From JBAYGJ01 sp041666685 (GTDB lineage Bacteria; Patescibacteriota; Patescibacteriia; UBA10025; JAHIVO01): a stretch of DNA of 26,497 nucleotides. The stretch spans positions 1 through 26,497 of the forward strand of contig JBAYGJ010000010.1 in the NCBI GenBank assembly GCA_041666685.1, given 5' to 3'. Position numbers and translations under genes: made by a program. Below are positions 1 through 7,181 of this stretch, piece by piece. Each line of letters begins with the position of its first letter. The stretch's first letter is position 1. The notes beneath the pieces were generated by a model. It saw nothing but the letters and a program-made list of their open reading frames with translations. It was not told where the DNA came from and did no database searches.

Positions 1-429
1 GAACATCACCTCGGCCTTATTGTCCTCGACTACCTCCAGCTGATGCAGGGTACTACGGGCACTGATAATCGCGTGCAAGAAATCAGCGAAATAACGCGCT
101 CATTAAAAGCCATCGCCCGCGAACTTAACGTCCCAGTCCTGGCTCTCTCCCAGCTATCCCGCGCGGTGGAATCCCGGCAGCCGCCCATCCCAAAACTGGC
201 CGACTTGCGTGACTCTGGCTCCATCGAGCAGGACGCGGACGTGGTCATGTTCATCTACCGTGAATCAGTATACAAGAAAGACCTGGATCCGGCCCGGAAA
301 AATATCGCCGAAATCCATATCGCCAAACACCGCAACGGCCCGACCGGCGTGGTGCAGCTGTACTTCGATGAAAATAAGGTAAGTTTCAAAAACCTGGAAC
401 GCAAATCAGACAACGAGCCCTCATTTTAA
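1..429 (+). CDS. dnaB: Replicative DNA helicase DnaB, C-terminal fragment
   Basis: This is the 3' end of the replicative helicase gene; the start lies outside the window, leaving 142 codons. DnaB is the hexameric RecA-fold ATPase that unwinds DNA at the fork. The frame is open from base 1. Visible motifs are the Walker B strand VLDYLQLM at codons 8-15, LALSQLSRAVESR at about 47-59, and DLRDSGSIEQDADVV at about 68-82, all typical of the DnaB ATPase core. It ends in TAA 8 bases before ybaB, so dnaB, ybaB and recR are probably co-transcribed. Usually dnaX rather than dnaB stands before ybaB-recR. Identification is firm; the missing N-terminal domain and any intein upstream cannot be judged. Confidence 0.96.
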   Translation, partial: EHHLGLIVLDYLQLMQGTTGTDNRVQEISEITRSLKAIARELNVPVLALSQLSRAVESRQPPIPKLADLRDSGSIEQDADVVMFIYRESVYKKDLDPARKNIAEIHIAKHRNGPTGVVQLYFDENKVSFKNLERKSDNEPSF

Positions 430-437
430 CCATTCCC

Positions 438-734
438 ATGTTCGATAAGATCAAACAACTGAAAGAATTACGAGACCAGGCCAAGCAGATGAAGGAGATG
501 CTCAGCCAGGAGTCAGTCGTCGGCGAGGGCGGCAGCGGGAAAGTCACCATCGTCATGGACGGCAACCAGGAAGTGCTGTCAGCCAGTGTCGATCCGTCCC
601 TGTTCCAGACCGAGTCCAAGGAAAAGCTGGAACAATACATCCGAGAAGCAACTAATGACGCGATAAAAAAAGTCCAACGGGTCATGGCCCAAAAGATGCA
701 AAGCATGCCGGGCTTTAACCTGCCAGGTATGTAA
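438..734 (+). CDS. ybaB: YbaB/EbfC family nucleoid-associated protein
   Basis: A 98-residue small DNA-binding protein of the YbaB/EbfC family, which acts as a dimer on the nucleoid and is commonly found just before recR. The sequence has the family's helix-rich N-terminus (FDKIKQLKELRDQAKQMKEM), a central strand region with GSGKVTIVMDGNQEV, a C-terminal helix rich in Lys/Gln, and the usual Met/Gly/Pro-rich tail ending in PGFNLPGM. Length is normal for the family. The stop lies 2 bases before the recR start, so the two genes are translated from one message. No Shine-Dalgarno sequence is evident ahead of the ATG. Confidence 0.95.
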   Translation: MFDKIKQLKELRDQAKQMKEMLSQESVVGEGGSGKVTIVMDGNQEVLSASVDPSLFQTESKEKLEQYIREATNDAIKKVQRVMAQKMQSMPGFNLPGM

Positions 735-736
735 CC

Positions 737-1342
737 ATGAATACCTACCCCGACCCAATAAAAAAGCTGGTCGACCTGCTGACAAAACTCCCCGGTCTTG
801 GGCCGAAATCAGCCGAGCGGATTGTGTTCCACCTGCTCAAAGACAATGGTGAATTCAGCGCCAGCCTGACCAAAACGGTGGCTGAGCTGAAAAAATCCGT
901 CGTTACCTGCCAGCGTTGCTATAACATCTCTGCTACAAATCCCTGCCCGCTGTGCTCCGACCAGACGCGGGATCAGGGTACTCTTTGCGTGGTGGCCGGA
1001 CCGCCTGACGTACTGGCAATCGAAAAAACCGGAGAATTCCATGGTGTCTACCACGTACTCGGCGGAGTACTGAACCCCGTCGAAAACGTGACCCCCGACC
1101 AATTGACCATCAAACAACTCATCAACCGGATCGAACGTCCATCTCCAAAAATCAAGGAAGTAATTATCGCCACCAACCCAGACCTCGAAGGGGAATCGAC
1201 CGCCATGTACCTCGCTCGCCAACTCAAAAATACCCCCGTCCGGGTGACCCGCCTGGCCAAAGGCCTGCCGATGGGCTCCGATCTCGAATACGCCGACGAA
1301 ATCACCATAACCAGCGCGCTCAAAGGCCGACAGGCGGTCTAA
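737..1342 (+). CDS. recR: Recombination protein RecR
   Basis: RecR, 201 residues, works with RecF/RecO in loading RecA at single-strand gaps during DNA repair. In order: a helix-hairpin-helix near residues 14-30 (LPGLGPKSAERIV), a four-Cys zinc finger (C58, C61, C70, C73), then a Toprim domain from about 80 to 175 including ATNPDLEGESTAMYL, and the C-terminal RLAKGLPMGSDLEYAD segment typical of RecR. Length matches the family. It is the last gene of the + strand unit and runs into a bidirectional terminator 12 bases downstream. Start is the ATG 2 bases after the ybaB stop. Confidence 0.97.
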   Translation: MNTYPDPIKKLVDLLTKLPGLGPKSAERIVFHLLKDNGEFSASLTKTVAELKKSVVTCQRCYNISATNPCPLCSDQTRDQGTLCVVAGPPDVLAIEKTGEFHGVYHVLGGVLNPVENVTPDQLTIKQLINRIERPSPKIKEVIIATNPDLEGESTAMYLARQLKNTPVRVTRLAKGLPMGSDLEYADEITITSALKGRQAV

Positions 1343-1346
1343 CATA

Positions 1347-1383
1347 CAAAAAAACACGTAACAGTTTATTACGTGATTTTTTA
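1347..1383. terminator. Bidirectional intrinsic terminator between recR and rplU
   Basis: A perfect 7-bp stem CACGTAA (1355-1361) / TTACGTG (1369-1375) with a 7-base loop is flanked by an A-run on the left and a T-run on the right. It can therefore terminate recR transcripts on the + strand and rplU transcripts on the - strand, which converge here. Confidence 0.85.
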
Positions 1384-1389
1384 TGTATC

Positions 1390-1704
1390 CTAAATGGTAA
1401 TTTTGTCGATTTTGACGGTCGTATAGTTCTGGCGGTGTCCGCGAGTGCGGCGGTAGCGTACCTTATTATGGAACTTGACTACCATAACTTTTTTAGCTTT
1501 CATCTGTCCGGCGACAGTTGCTGTTACTGACGCGCCCTTCACCAGCGGGTCACCAAGTTTATTCACCTGCCCGTCAGAAACGAGTTGCACTTTGTCAAAA
1601 GTAACCTTCGTATTTGGTTTAGCGTCAAGCTTTTCGACCCGGAGCGTCGCTCCTTCGGTCGCTTTGTATTGCTTTCCACCGGTGGAAATGATGGCGAATT
1701 TCAT
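1390..1704 (-). CDS. rplU: 50S ribosomal protein L21
   Basis: L21, 104 residues, a 23S rRNA-binding protein of the large subunit. The N-terminus MKFAIISTGGKQYKATEG and the C-terminal KFHNKVRYRRTRGHRQNYT block are diagnostic. Length is normal. Unlike most bacteria, rpmA (L27) does not follow; the gene runs straight into a terminator. A good promoter (TTGACA, 17-base spacer, TACACT) sits immediately upstream, overlapping the stop of the DUF192 gene, so rplU is probably expressed on its own as well as by readthrough. Stop codon is TAG. The ATG is preceded by ACT without a Shine-Dalgarno sequence. Confidence 0.97.
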   Translation of the reverse strand: MKFAIISTGGKQYKATEGATLRVEKLDAKPNTKVTFDKVQLVSDGQVNKLGDPLVKGASVTATVAGQMKAKKVMVVKFHNKVRYRRTRGHRQNYTTVKIDKITI

Positions 1705-1747
1705 AGTATCCGTAATAAAAAAATATCAATTAATCATGCGTGCTGGT

Positions 1748-1776
1748 AGTGTATCAGACTGCCTATTTCTTGTCAA
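1748..1776 (-). promoter_or_regulatory. Promoter of rplU
   Basis: On the - strand: -35 TTGACA (1771-1776), 17-base spacer, -10 TACACT (1748-1753) with a TGn extension (TGATACACT). The predicted start is near 1741, giving a leader of about 37 bases to the rplU ATG. The spacer overlaps the DUF192 stop codon at 1763-1765. Confidence 0.7.
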
Positions 1777-2245
1777 AGTCTATTACTACCGCATCACCGA
1801 CAGCAAGCCTCCGATTGAGGGAGGTTCCGCCGATGATTTCCAAAACATAGTCAGCGTCGACTTTTGGGTCGACGGATAGCTCGCCAGGCTTTGCCGATGG
1901 GGCAATAAATACGACTTTATTGTTATTGATCCATATGATATCGAGACTGATCAGGGTGTCCTGCATGGTGAATACATACCGTCCCGCAGCGGGGAAGATG
2001 AATAGCATGCCTTTGTCGGCATCGAGATATGAACGTTTTGACAATCCCTTTGCCCTGGCGGCATCCGTTTTCGCCAACTCCACCTTGAAGGCGGCCCCCC
2101 TGATCGTAACGACTCCCGTCTCTTTTACCACCGTCTTGAGATAGTACGGCATTTCATCAGAAATACGGCTGCCTCCAGAAAACCAAAAAATAACTCCAAA
2201 TACAATAGCTACGAAAAGAATGATTATTGTACTTTTACTGATCAT
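1763..2245 (-). CDS. Membrane-anchored DUF192 protein
   Basis: A 160-residue protein with one N-terminal hydrophobic segment (about residues 6-23) followed by a DUF192 domain (about 45-158). Supporting blocks are the F-x-V-E-L-A-x-T start at about 53-60, ARAKGLSKRSYL, KGMLFIFP (78-85), and TLISLDIIWI (97-106), a variant of the common NTLIPLDIIFID segment. DUF192 proteins are small beta-barrel proteins of unknown biochemical role, often exported; here the N-terminus suggests anchoring in the membrane with the domain outside. It starts 4 bases after the upstream transferase gene and ends in TAG, with the rplU promoter laid over its last codons. Confidence 0.85.
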   Translation of the reverse strand: MISKSTIIILFVAIVFGVIFWFSGGSRISDEMPYYLKTVVKETGVVTIRGAAFKVELAKTDAARAKGLSKRSYLDADKGMLFIFPAAGRYVFTMQDTLISLDIIWINNNKVVFIAPSAKPGELSVDPKVDADYVLEIIGGTSLNRRLAVGDAVVIDFDKK

Positions 2246-2249
2246 ACCA

Positions 2250-3371
2250 TTATGAATTAGGGGATATTTTTGTCCGATACCGCCGGACCACGGTCAACCC
2301 CAATAGTACCATGACGCCGACGAGAACGAACAGGGCGATAAGTTTTTGGCGTGTCCCGGAAAAAAGCGCTACTGCGCCAAACCCCAGACTTATCGTATAA
2401 AGCAGTAGTACCGCGCCACGGTGCGATACGCCGATATCCAGCAGACGGAAATGCAGATGCTTGCGGTCGGCCGTGGAAAAGGGGGATTTCTTCTCAATAA
2501 AAAGCCTTCTGACAATCACCCAGGCTACGTCCAAGATGGGGACCCCCATGATCAACAGGGCTGTGGCGATTTTGGCGCCTGATATGATTGAAAGAGTACC
2601 AAGCATAAACCCGACAAACAGACTGCCTCCTTCCCCCAAGAAAATTTTTGCCGGATGGAAATTAAACAGCAAAAAACCCAGACAGGCGCCTGCGAATATT
2701 GAAGCCAACAGGGCCGTTTCCGGCTGGGCTACATCCTTACCCAGGCTCAAGAAAAAAAGAATGATCGAGCCGATCACTCCGATCCCGGACACCAGTCCAT
2801 CCAGCCCGTCCAGAAATTTCGTCGTGTACATCATGCCCATTAGCCAGGCAAACGCAAACAAGTCCGCCCACAGGGTCACATAATACGGAACTCCATTCAT
2901 TGAAAACATGCTCCAAGTAACGCTGTCGAGACGAATAACCCCGCCAAAAGGATTGGTGATGTAGGTAACACCGATACCGGCACCTACGACCGCAAGGCAA
3001 GCCAATACTGGCCAGACAATCTGCCGACCCGGCTTCAAATGAAAACGGTCATCCATATATCCGCCCACCATCAGCATCAAGCCGGCCAGCCCTATCCCTA
3101 CTAAATACTTTGGCAGCAAATATCCGCCGAGTAATCGGTTGGAAAATACGGCGTACCCAAGCGTGACCAGGCAAGCAGCCAAAAAAATCGCTACCCCGCC
3201 AAGCAAAGGGATGGGCTGTGACTGAACTTTCCGTTCTGGGGCCACATCAGGCCGGTCCACGATATTGCGGCGTATCGCCCATTTCCTCACAATCATCGTC
3301 AAGAGTACCGAAGCTACCGCAGTGGATAAAAACGGGACGATATACGATTGTACATTCAAAGAATTATCCAT
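2250..3371 (-). CDS. WecA/MraY-family undecaprenyl-phosphate sugar-1-phosphate transferase
   Basis: A polytopic membrane enzyme (373 residues, about ten or eleven spans) that transfers a sugar-1-phosphate from a UDP-sugar to undecaprenyl phosphate, the first step in building a lipid-linked glycan. Family motifs, numbered from the ATG: LLGGVAIF (56-63), the DDR pair at 107-109, KFLDGLDGL (185-193), FLGEGGS (244-250) in place of the common FMGDxGS, and the loop KHLHFRLLDIG (304-314) needed for UDP-sugar binding. Architecture favours WecA/TagO (UDP-GlcNAc) over MraY, but the substrate is not proven. The ATG at 3371 overlaps the ruvX stop by 8 bases (ATGGATAA); a TTG four codons upstream is less likely. 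Undecaprenyl phosphate would be supplied through UppS, encoded at 22964. Confidence 0.9.
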   Translation of the reverse strand: MDNSLNVQSYIVPFLSTAVASVLLTMIVRKWAIRRNIVDRPDVAPERKVQSQPIPLLGGVAIFLAACLVTLGYAVFSNRLLGGYLLPKYLVGIGLAGLMLMVGGYMDDRFHLKPGRQIVWPVLACLAVVGAGIGVTYITNPFGGVIRLDSVTWSMFSMNGVPYYVTLWADLFAFAWLMGMMYTTKFLDGLDGLVSGIGVIGSIILFFLSLGKDVAQPETALLASIFAGACLGFLLFNFHPAKIFLGEGGSLFVGFMLGTLSIISGAKIATALLIMGVPILDVAWVIVRRLFIEKKSPFSTADRKHLHFRLLDIGVSHRGAVLLLYTISLGFGAVALFSGTRQKLIALFVLVGVMVLLGLTVVRRYRTKISPNS

Positions 3372-3780
3372 GTCGTTTATCAAGAAATGTCTGAAGAATC
3401 ATTGAAGCGGCCGTTTGGTCAATGGTTTGCCGTGTTTTCTTTACCGACCAGCCCGCTTGCTTTTTGATGCTGCTGGCCAAAGCGGTCGTAAAACGTTCAT
3501 CCTCATAGTCGATCCTGATCCCAGTTATGCGGGATAATCGATCAGCCCATTCCTTGACGACCGTTGCTTTCTCGCCCATTTTTCCGTGCTGGTCCAACGG
3601 CAACCCTACCACGATCGATTCAACACCTTCCTTTTTGCAGATGCCGCCAATAATTGCCATACTCTCTTCGGACCCGACATTTTGTACAGTCTGAAATGGA
3701 AATACAAACTGGCCGTCATCACTGGACAAAGCCAACCCGATCCTGGTCTCGCCGAAATCGATGCCTAATATTTTACCCAT
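3364..3780 (-). CDS. ruvX: RuvX/YqgF family RNase H-fold nuclease
   Basis: A 138-residue YqgF/RuvX protein. The family is linked to processing of the 16S rRNA 3' end and was earlier annotated as a Holliday-junction resolvase. It has the first-strand motif ILGIDFGETRIGLA with Asp8, the IVVGLPLDQHGKMG strand-loop, the YEDERFTT segment with acidic residues, and DQTAASMILQTFL near the end carrying the last conserved Asp. All catalytic-type acidic positions appear present. It lies between map and the transferase, overlapping the latter by 8 bases. Shared transcription with map, adk and the kinase is inferred from spacing. Confidence 0.93.
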   Translation of the reverse strand: MGKILGIDFGETRIGLALSSDDGQFVFPFQTVQNVGSEESMAIIGGICKKEGVESIVVGLPLDQHGKMGEKATVVKEWADRLSRITGIRIDYEDERFTTALASSIKKQAGWSVKKTRQTIDQTAASMILQTFLDKRHG

Positions 3781-3788
3781 ACAATGAA

Positions 3789-4538
3789 TTATTCTTGGGT
3801 GAGTATACGATGGCCTGTTTCGGTCACGGCAATCGTATGTTCAAAATGGGCGGAATAAGCCCCATCGCTGGTCACGATCGTCCAACCGTCTGATAACGTA
3901 ATCACGCCATCGCCGCCGATATTCACCATTGGCTCAATGGCAATGACCATCCCGGCGCTTAACCGTAAACCGCGTCCGGGCTTGCCAAAATTCGGTATCT
4001 TCGGCTCCTCATGTACGGCGTAACCGACACCATGGCCGACCAGGCTCTTGACGACCGAGAAGCCAAACGACTCGGCATACTGCTGTACCGTGTGTCCGAT
4101 ATCACCGAGTGCCACTCCCGGCTTTACAAGGGCAATAGCCCTATCCAAAGATTTTTTAGTGACTTCAATTAATTTTTTTGCTTCAGGGGAAACTTTCCCG
4201 ACTCCCACGGTCACGGCCATATCGGTAAAAAGCCCCTGGTATTCCAAACCGATATCGACTCCCACAACGTCCCCTTCTTTTATTTTCCTTTTTGTCGAAG
4301 GAATGCCATGGACCACACCCTCATTGATGGAGATACAGGCAGAAGCCGGGTAATCATTGTACCCCTTAAAAGACGGCTGACCGCCTGATTCGGCAATCAA
4401 GTGCTCAGTCAATTCATCCAGGGTGGCCGTGCTGATACCGGGCCGCACAGCAGACGCGACCTGGTGCACCACGTGCGCCAGTCTTTTGCCGCCCTCTATC
4501 AGTTTGGCGATATCCTCTGCATTCTTTATCCTAATCAT
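3789..4538 (-). CDS. map: Methionine aminopeptidase, type I
   Basis: Removes the initiator methionine from new proteins; cytoplasmic, two-metal enzyme of 249 residues, normal for type Ia. The metal ligands are all visible: D95, D106, H169, E202 and E233, plus the substrate histidines H77 and H176, in the contexts VDIGLEY, TDMAVT, GHGVGYAVHEEP, IEPMVN and FEHT. The start overlaps the adk stop by 8 bases. In many bacteria map is followed by infA and rpmJ at the head of the alpha operon; here ruvX follows instead. Confidence 0.97.
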   Translation of the reverse strand: MIRIKNAEDIAKLIEGGKRLAHVVHQVASAVRPGISTATLDELTEHLIAESGGQPSFKGYNDYPASACISINEGVVHGIPSTKRKIKEGDVVGVDIGLEYQGLFTDMAVTVGVGKVSPEAKKLIEVTKKSLDRAIALVKPGVALGDIGHTVQQYAESFGFSVVKSLVGHGVGYAVHEEPKIPNFGKPGRGLRLSAGMVIAIEPMVNIGGDGVITLSDGWTIVTSDGAYSAHFEHTIAVTETGHRILTQE

Positions 4539-5199
4539 GTGCTGAAAATAGTTTCAAAATATTCTTAAACACAGCCTTCACCGGCGGTTCACCGTCAACT
4601 CTCACTAATATGCCCATTTTTTTATAATACAGTATTACCGGTTTCGTAAGTCTGGTATAGCTGGCCAGTCTTCTGGCAATTGCCTGCGGCTTGTCATCTT
4701 CCCGCTGGATTATCTGGCCGCCGCATGATGGGCATACGGTTCCTTTCAGTGGGACATTAACACCAGCAATGAATATCCGATTGCACTCCACGCAGGTTCG
4801 CCGCAATGAGAGGCGCCTGACCGTCGTAGCGCGGGAGATAGGCATATCGATAACCGTCGTTAGCCGCCGCCCAAATTTATTAAACAATCGGGTCAAGGCC
4901 CTGGCCTGGGTAATAGTGCGCGGGAAACCGTCAAACACAATCCCCTGAGTTTTTTTTACCCGACGCAGCGCCTTCTCCAAAATCCGGATAACCAGCGCAT
5001 CCGGAATCAACGAGCCCTTTGTATTGACCAGGTAATGAATCCGCCTGCCGAGCGCAGTTTGTCCCTTGGCCATGCTCCGGAAGATTTTCCCGGTTTCAAT
5101 ATGCGCCAGCTTGAATCTGCCTGCCAGCAAACTGGCCTGCGTGCCTTTTCCAGATCCCTGCGGACCCAAAATGAGAATATTCCGTATAGGCGTGGACAT
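4531..5199 (-). CDS. adk: Adenylate kinase with zinc-type LID
   Basis: Catalyses ATP + AMP to 2 ADP; 222 residues. The P-loop GPQGSGKGT spans 12-20, the NMP-binding segment includes ETGKIFRSM (35-43), FDGFPRT lies at 89-95, and the LID has four cysteines (C136, C139, C156, C159) of the zinc-binding form. The basic/acidic block QREDDKPQAIARRL (165-178) is typical. One oddity: the usual STGD(L/M)LR reads ETGKIFR, with Lys38 where Asp is almost always found. It sits between secY and map as in many spc operons, except that an extra kinase gene precedes it. Stop is TAG; map begins within the last 8 bases. Confidence 0.95.
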   Translation of the reverse strand: MSTPIRNILILGPQGSGKGTQASLLAGRFKLAHIETGKIFRSMAKGQTALGRRIHYLVNTKGSLIPDALVIRILEKALRRVKKTQGIVFDGFPRTITQARALTRLFNKFGRRLTTVIDMPISRATTVRRLSLRRTCVECNRIFIAGVNVPLKGTVCPSCGGQIIQREDDKPQAIARRLASYTRLTKPVILYYKKMGILVRVDGEPPVKAVFKNILKLFSAHD

Positions 5200-5202
5200 A
5201 GG

Positions 5203-5793
5203 TTAGACGCTTACCTGCTTGATAATACTGTTCACCTGCCTGTCCAGATCATCCAGCGTACCGGTATTCACAACCGTATAATCAGCCATAGCAATAGGTC
5301 CGGCCTTCTCTATCTTTTCAATCTCAGCAATATCCCGGCTTTGCGCTTCAGTCCGGGAAAAAGACCGGTACTTCATCTTAGGGTCATCCTTATATTTCGA
5401 CCGCCGGTCCTCCAACCGGGCATATCTTGTCTCCGGTGGTGCGTACACAGCCACGACAATCAGGCTTGAGCCGAATTTTTCCTTGAGCACCTTATACTCA
5501 GACCAACTGTACAGGCCGTCGGCCAGGACATCATCCCCGTCAGCGAGCAGCTCATCGATCTTTGGAATATTCAGAATCGCGAAAGCAGCCATCCCGTGCT
5601 TGGCACGGAATTCTTCTCGGATCGGACGCTCATTTTCCTCCTTTGGTTCAAGCCCCCGCCGCTTGACTTCATCAAGCGTTATCTGGCCAAAGCGCAGATA
5701 CGAATACCCGCTGGCGACAAACCGGTCAGCCACTTCGCTCTTCCCGGCACCGCACATGCCGACTAAAGCGATTATTTTATGTTGTTTATTCAT
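5203..5793 (-). CDS. UPF0200-like P-loop kinase (dephospho-CoA kinase-related)
   Basis: A 196-residue P-loop NTPase with Walker A GMCGAGKS at 12-19, then RRGLEPKEEN (45-54), ADGLYSWSEY (91-100), VYAPPETRYARLEDR (116-130), a segment with RD at 153-154, and ADYTVVNTGTLDDL (170-183). The order and spacing resemble the UPF0200 family, known mostly from archaea and annotated as related to dephospho-CoA and nucleotide kinases. The substrate is unknown; a nucleoside-monophosphate or CoA-precursor kinase is a guess from the fold. It is the first gene of the kinase-adk-map unit: a secY terminator and a -10 box TATAAT lie just upstream, the latter only 8 bases from the ATG, so the message may be leaderless. 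The adk start is 3 bases beyond its stop. Confidence 0.8.
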   Translation of the reverse strand: MNKQHKIIALVGMCGAGKSEVADRFVASGYSYLRFGQITLDEVKRRGLEPKEENERPIREEFRAKHGMAAFAILNIPKIDELLADGDDVLADGLYSWSEYKVLKEKFGSSLIVVAVYAPPETRYARLEDRRSKYKDDPKMKYRSFSRTEAQSRDIAEIEKIEKAGPIAMADYTVVNTGTLDDLDRQVNSIIKQVSV

Positions 5794-5801
5794 ATGGTTC
5801 C

Positions 5802-5807
5802 ATTATA
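5802..5807 (-). promoter_or_regulatory. -10 box for the kinase-adk-map unit
   Basis: A perfect TATAAT on the - strand lies 8 bases before the kinase ATG and directly after the secY terminator. No good -35 is visible at 16-18 bases (the region is T-rich). With a normal 6-8 base distance, transcription would begin at or next to the ATG, implying a leaderless mRNA. Confidence 0.55.
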
Positions 5808-5825
5808 CCGTATTTTTATCATAAT

Positions 5826-5853
5826 AAAAAATCAGGAAGAAGGCCATTCTCCC
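5826..5853 (-). terminator. Intrinsic terminator after secY
   Basis: On the - strand, GGGAGAA (5853-5847) pairs with TTCTTCC (5841-5835) through 7 bp with one G-U pair and a 5-base loop, followed after TGA by six T (5831-5826). It marks the end of the long rpsJ-to-secY message. Confidence 0.72.
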
Positions 5854-5887
5854 GCGACGCTCCCATCGGTCAACGAATTGAACGTCG

Positions 5888-7162
5888 TTAAAACCCCTCG
5901 TAATTCCTCATGACCAGCTGGGACTCGATCTGCTTGACCGTCTCGATAACAACGCTAACCACGATCAGTAAACTCGTACCGCCGACGACTAGCGAAGTTG
6001 AATTGGTCATTGATTGGACGATGTTCGGCAGGATCGCGATAATGCCGAGAAACAAGGCACCGCCTAAAATGATGCGGTTAGACACGTAACCGAGAAAGTC
6101 AGACGTGGGTGTCCCTGGCCTGATGCCGGGAATGAAGCCGCCCTGCTTTTGCAAATTTTCCGAAATCTGCGTCGGATGGAAAATGACTGCCGTATAAAAA
6201 TACGTGAACGCCACCACCATGACGAAATACATGATGGCATAAAATAACTGGTTTTGGAAAAAATCTATCACCCATTGACTGACAGAGGCGACCATCGCGG
6301 ACGAAGAACTGACAAAAAATTGGGCGATCATGGGCGGGAACAAGATGATAGAAACGGCAAAAATGATCGGTATCACACCCGCTTGGTTGATCTTGAGCGG
6401 CAAAAATGTGTTAACGCCGCCGTACGTACGATTGCCGCGTATACGCTTGGCATAGGAAACGGGGATATTCCGCTGGCCCTCAGTGATGTACACAATGCCC
6501 GCGACCGTGATCAGTCCAATGACAGCGAAGATGATCAGCCCGCCGATTTTCGTGATATCAAAAGTGGCGAATGTCTGTTGAACCGTAGTGGGTACACGGG
6601 CGACGATACCGGCAAAAATCAGCAGTGAAATACCGTTACCGATGTGCTTTTCGGAAATCAATTCACCGATCCACATCAGGAACATCGTGCCGGCGGTAAT
6701 CACGATGAGCGTAGTCACCAGTTGCATGATGCCCATCGAGTCGACGATTCCCTGGCCAGATTGATTTAAAAACTTAATCATGGCAAAAGCCTGCATCATC
6801 GCCAATGGCACCGTTAGGATGCGTTGGTATTGGTTAATCTTCTCACGGCCAGCTTCTCCTTCTTTCTGCATTTCTTCAAGTTTCGGAATGACCATGGTCA
6901 ATAATTGGAAAATGATCGACGCCGTGATGTATGGCGCGACACCCATCATGACGAGGGAAAAATTTTCCATGCCGCCACCAGAAAAAATGCTCAACAGGCC
7001 GAGTATCTGGTTGGATTGGAAAAGGTTCTTCAAACTCTCAATATTGACCCCGGGAATCGGGATGTGGGCAGCCACACGAAAAATCAAAAGCATCGCCAGG
7101 ACAAACAGTATTTTGTTCCGGAGTTCCTTTACCTTCCAGATTTGGCTAATCTTCTCCCACAT
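5888..7162 (-). CDS. secY: Protein translocase subunit SecY
   Basis: The channel-forming subunit of the Sec translocon, 424 residues with about ten transmembrane segments. Diagnostic stretches are the N-terminal LIFRVAAHIPIPGVN, the plug region near FSGGGMENFSLVMMGVAPYI, SYAKRIRGNRTYGG in the cytoplasmic loop between spans 6 and 7, and IRPGTPTSDFL with ENLQKQGGFIPG in the loop before span 9. It follows rplO by 19 bases, the classic position in the spc operon, and is the last gene before a terminator. Length is in the usual range. The ATG is one of the few in this window preceded by C. Confidence 0.97.
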   Translation of the reverse strand: MWEKISQIWKVKELRNKILFVLAMLLIFRVAAHIPIPGVNIESLKNLFQSNQILGLLSIFSGGGMENFSLVMMGVAPYITASIIFQLLTMVIPKLEEMQKEGEAGREKINQYQRILTVPLAMMQAFAMIKFLNQSGQGIVDSMGIMQLVTTLIVITAGTMFLMWIGELISEKHIGNGISLLIFAGIVARVPTTVQQTFATFDITKIGGLIIFAVIGLITVAGIVYITEGQRNIPVSYAKRIRGNRTYGGVNTFLPLKINQAGVIPIIFAVSIILFPPMIAQFFVSSSSAMVASVSQWVIDFFQNQLFYAIMYFVMVVAFTYFYTAVIFHPTQISENLQKQGGFIPGIRPGTPTSDFLGYVSNRIILGGALFLGIIAILPNIVQSMTNSTSLVVGGTSLLIVVSVVIETVKQIESQLVMRNYEGF

Positions 7163-7181
7163 GGCTATAGTATATGCCTAA

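Noticed and set aside
809..1357. 182-residue ORF antisense to recR
   Set aside because: Lies wholly over recR, no recognisable domain, composition typical of an antisense shadow.
3372..3383. TTG start four codons upstream of the WecA-type transferase ATG
   Set aside because: The ATG giving an 8-base overlap with ruvX is a more usual coupling arrangement.
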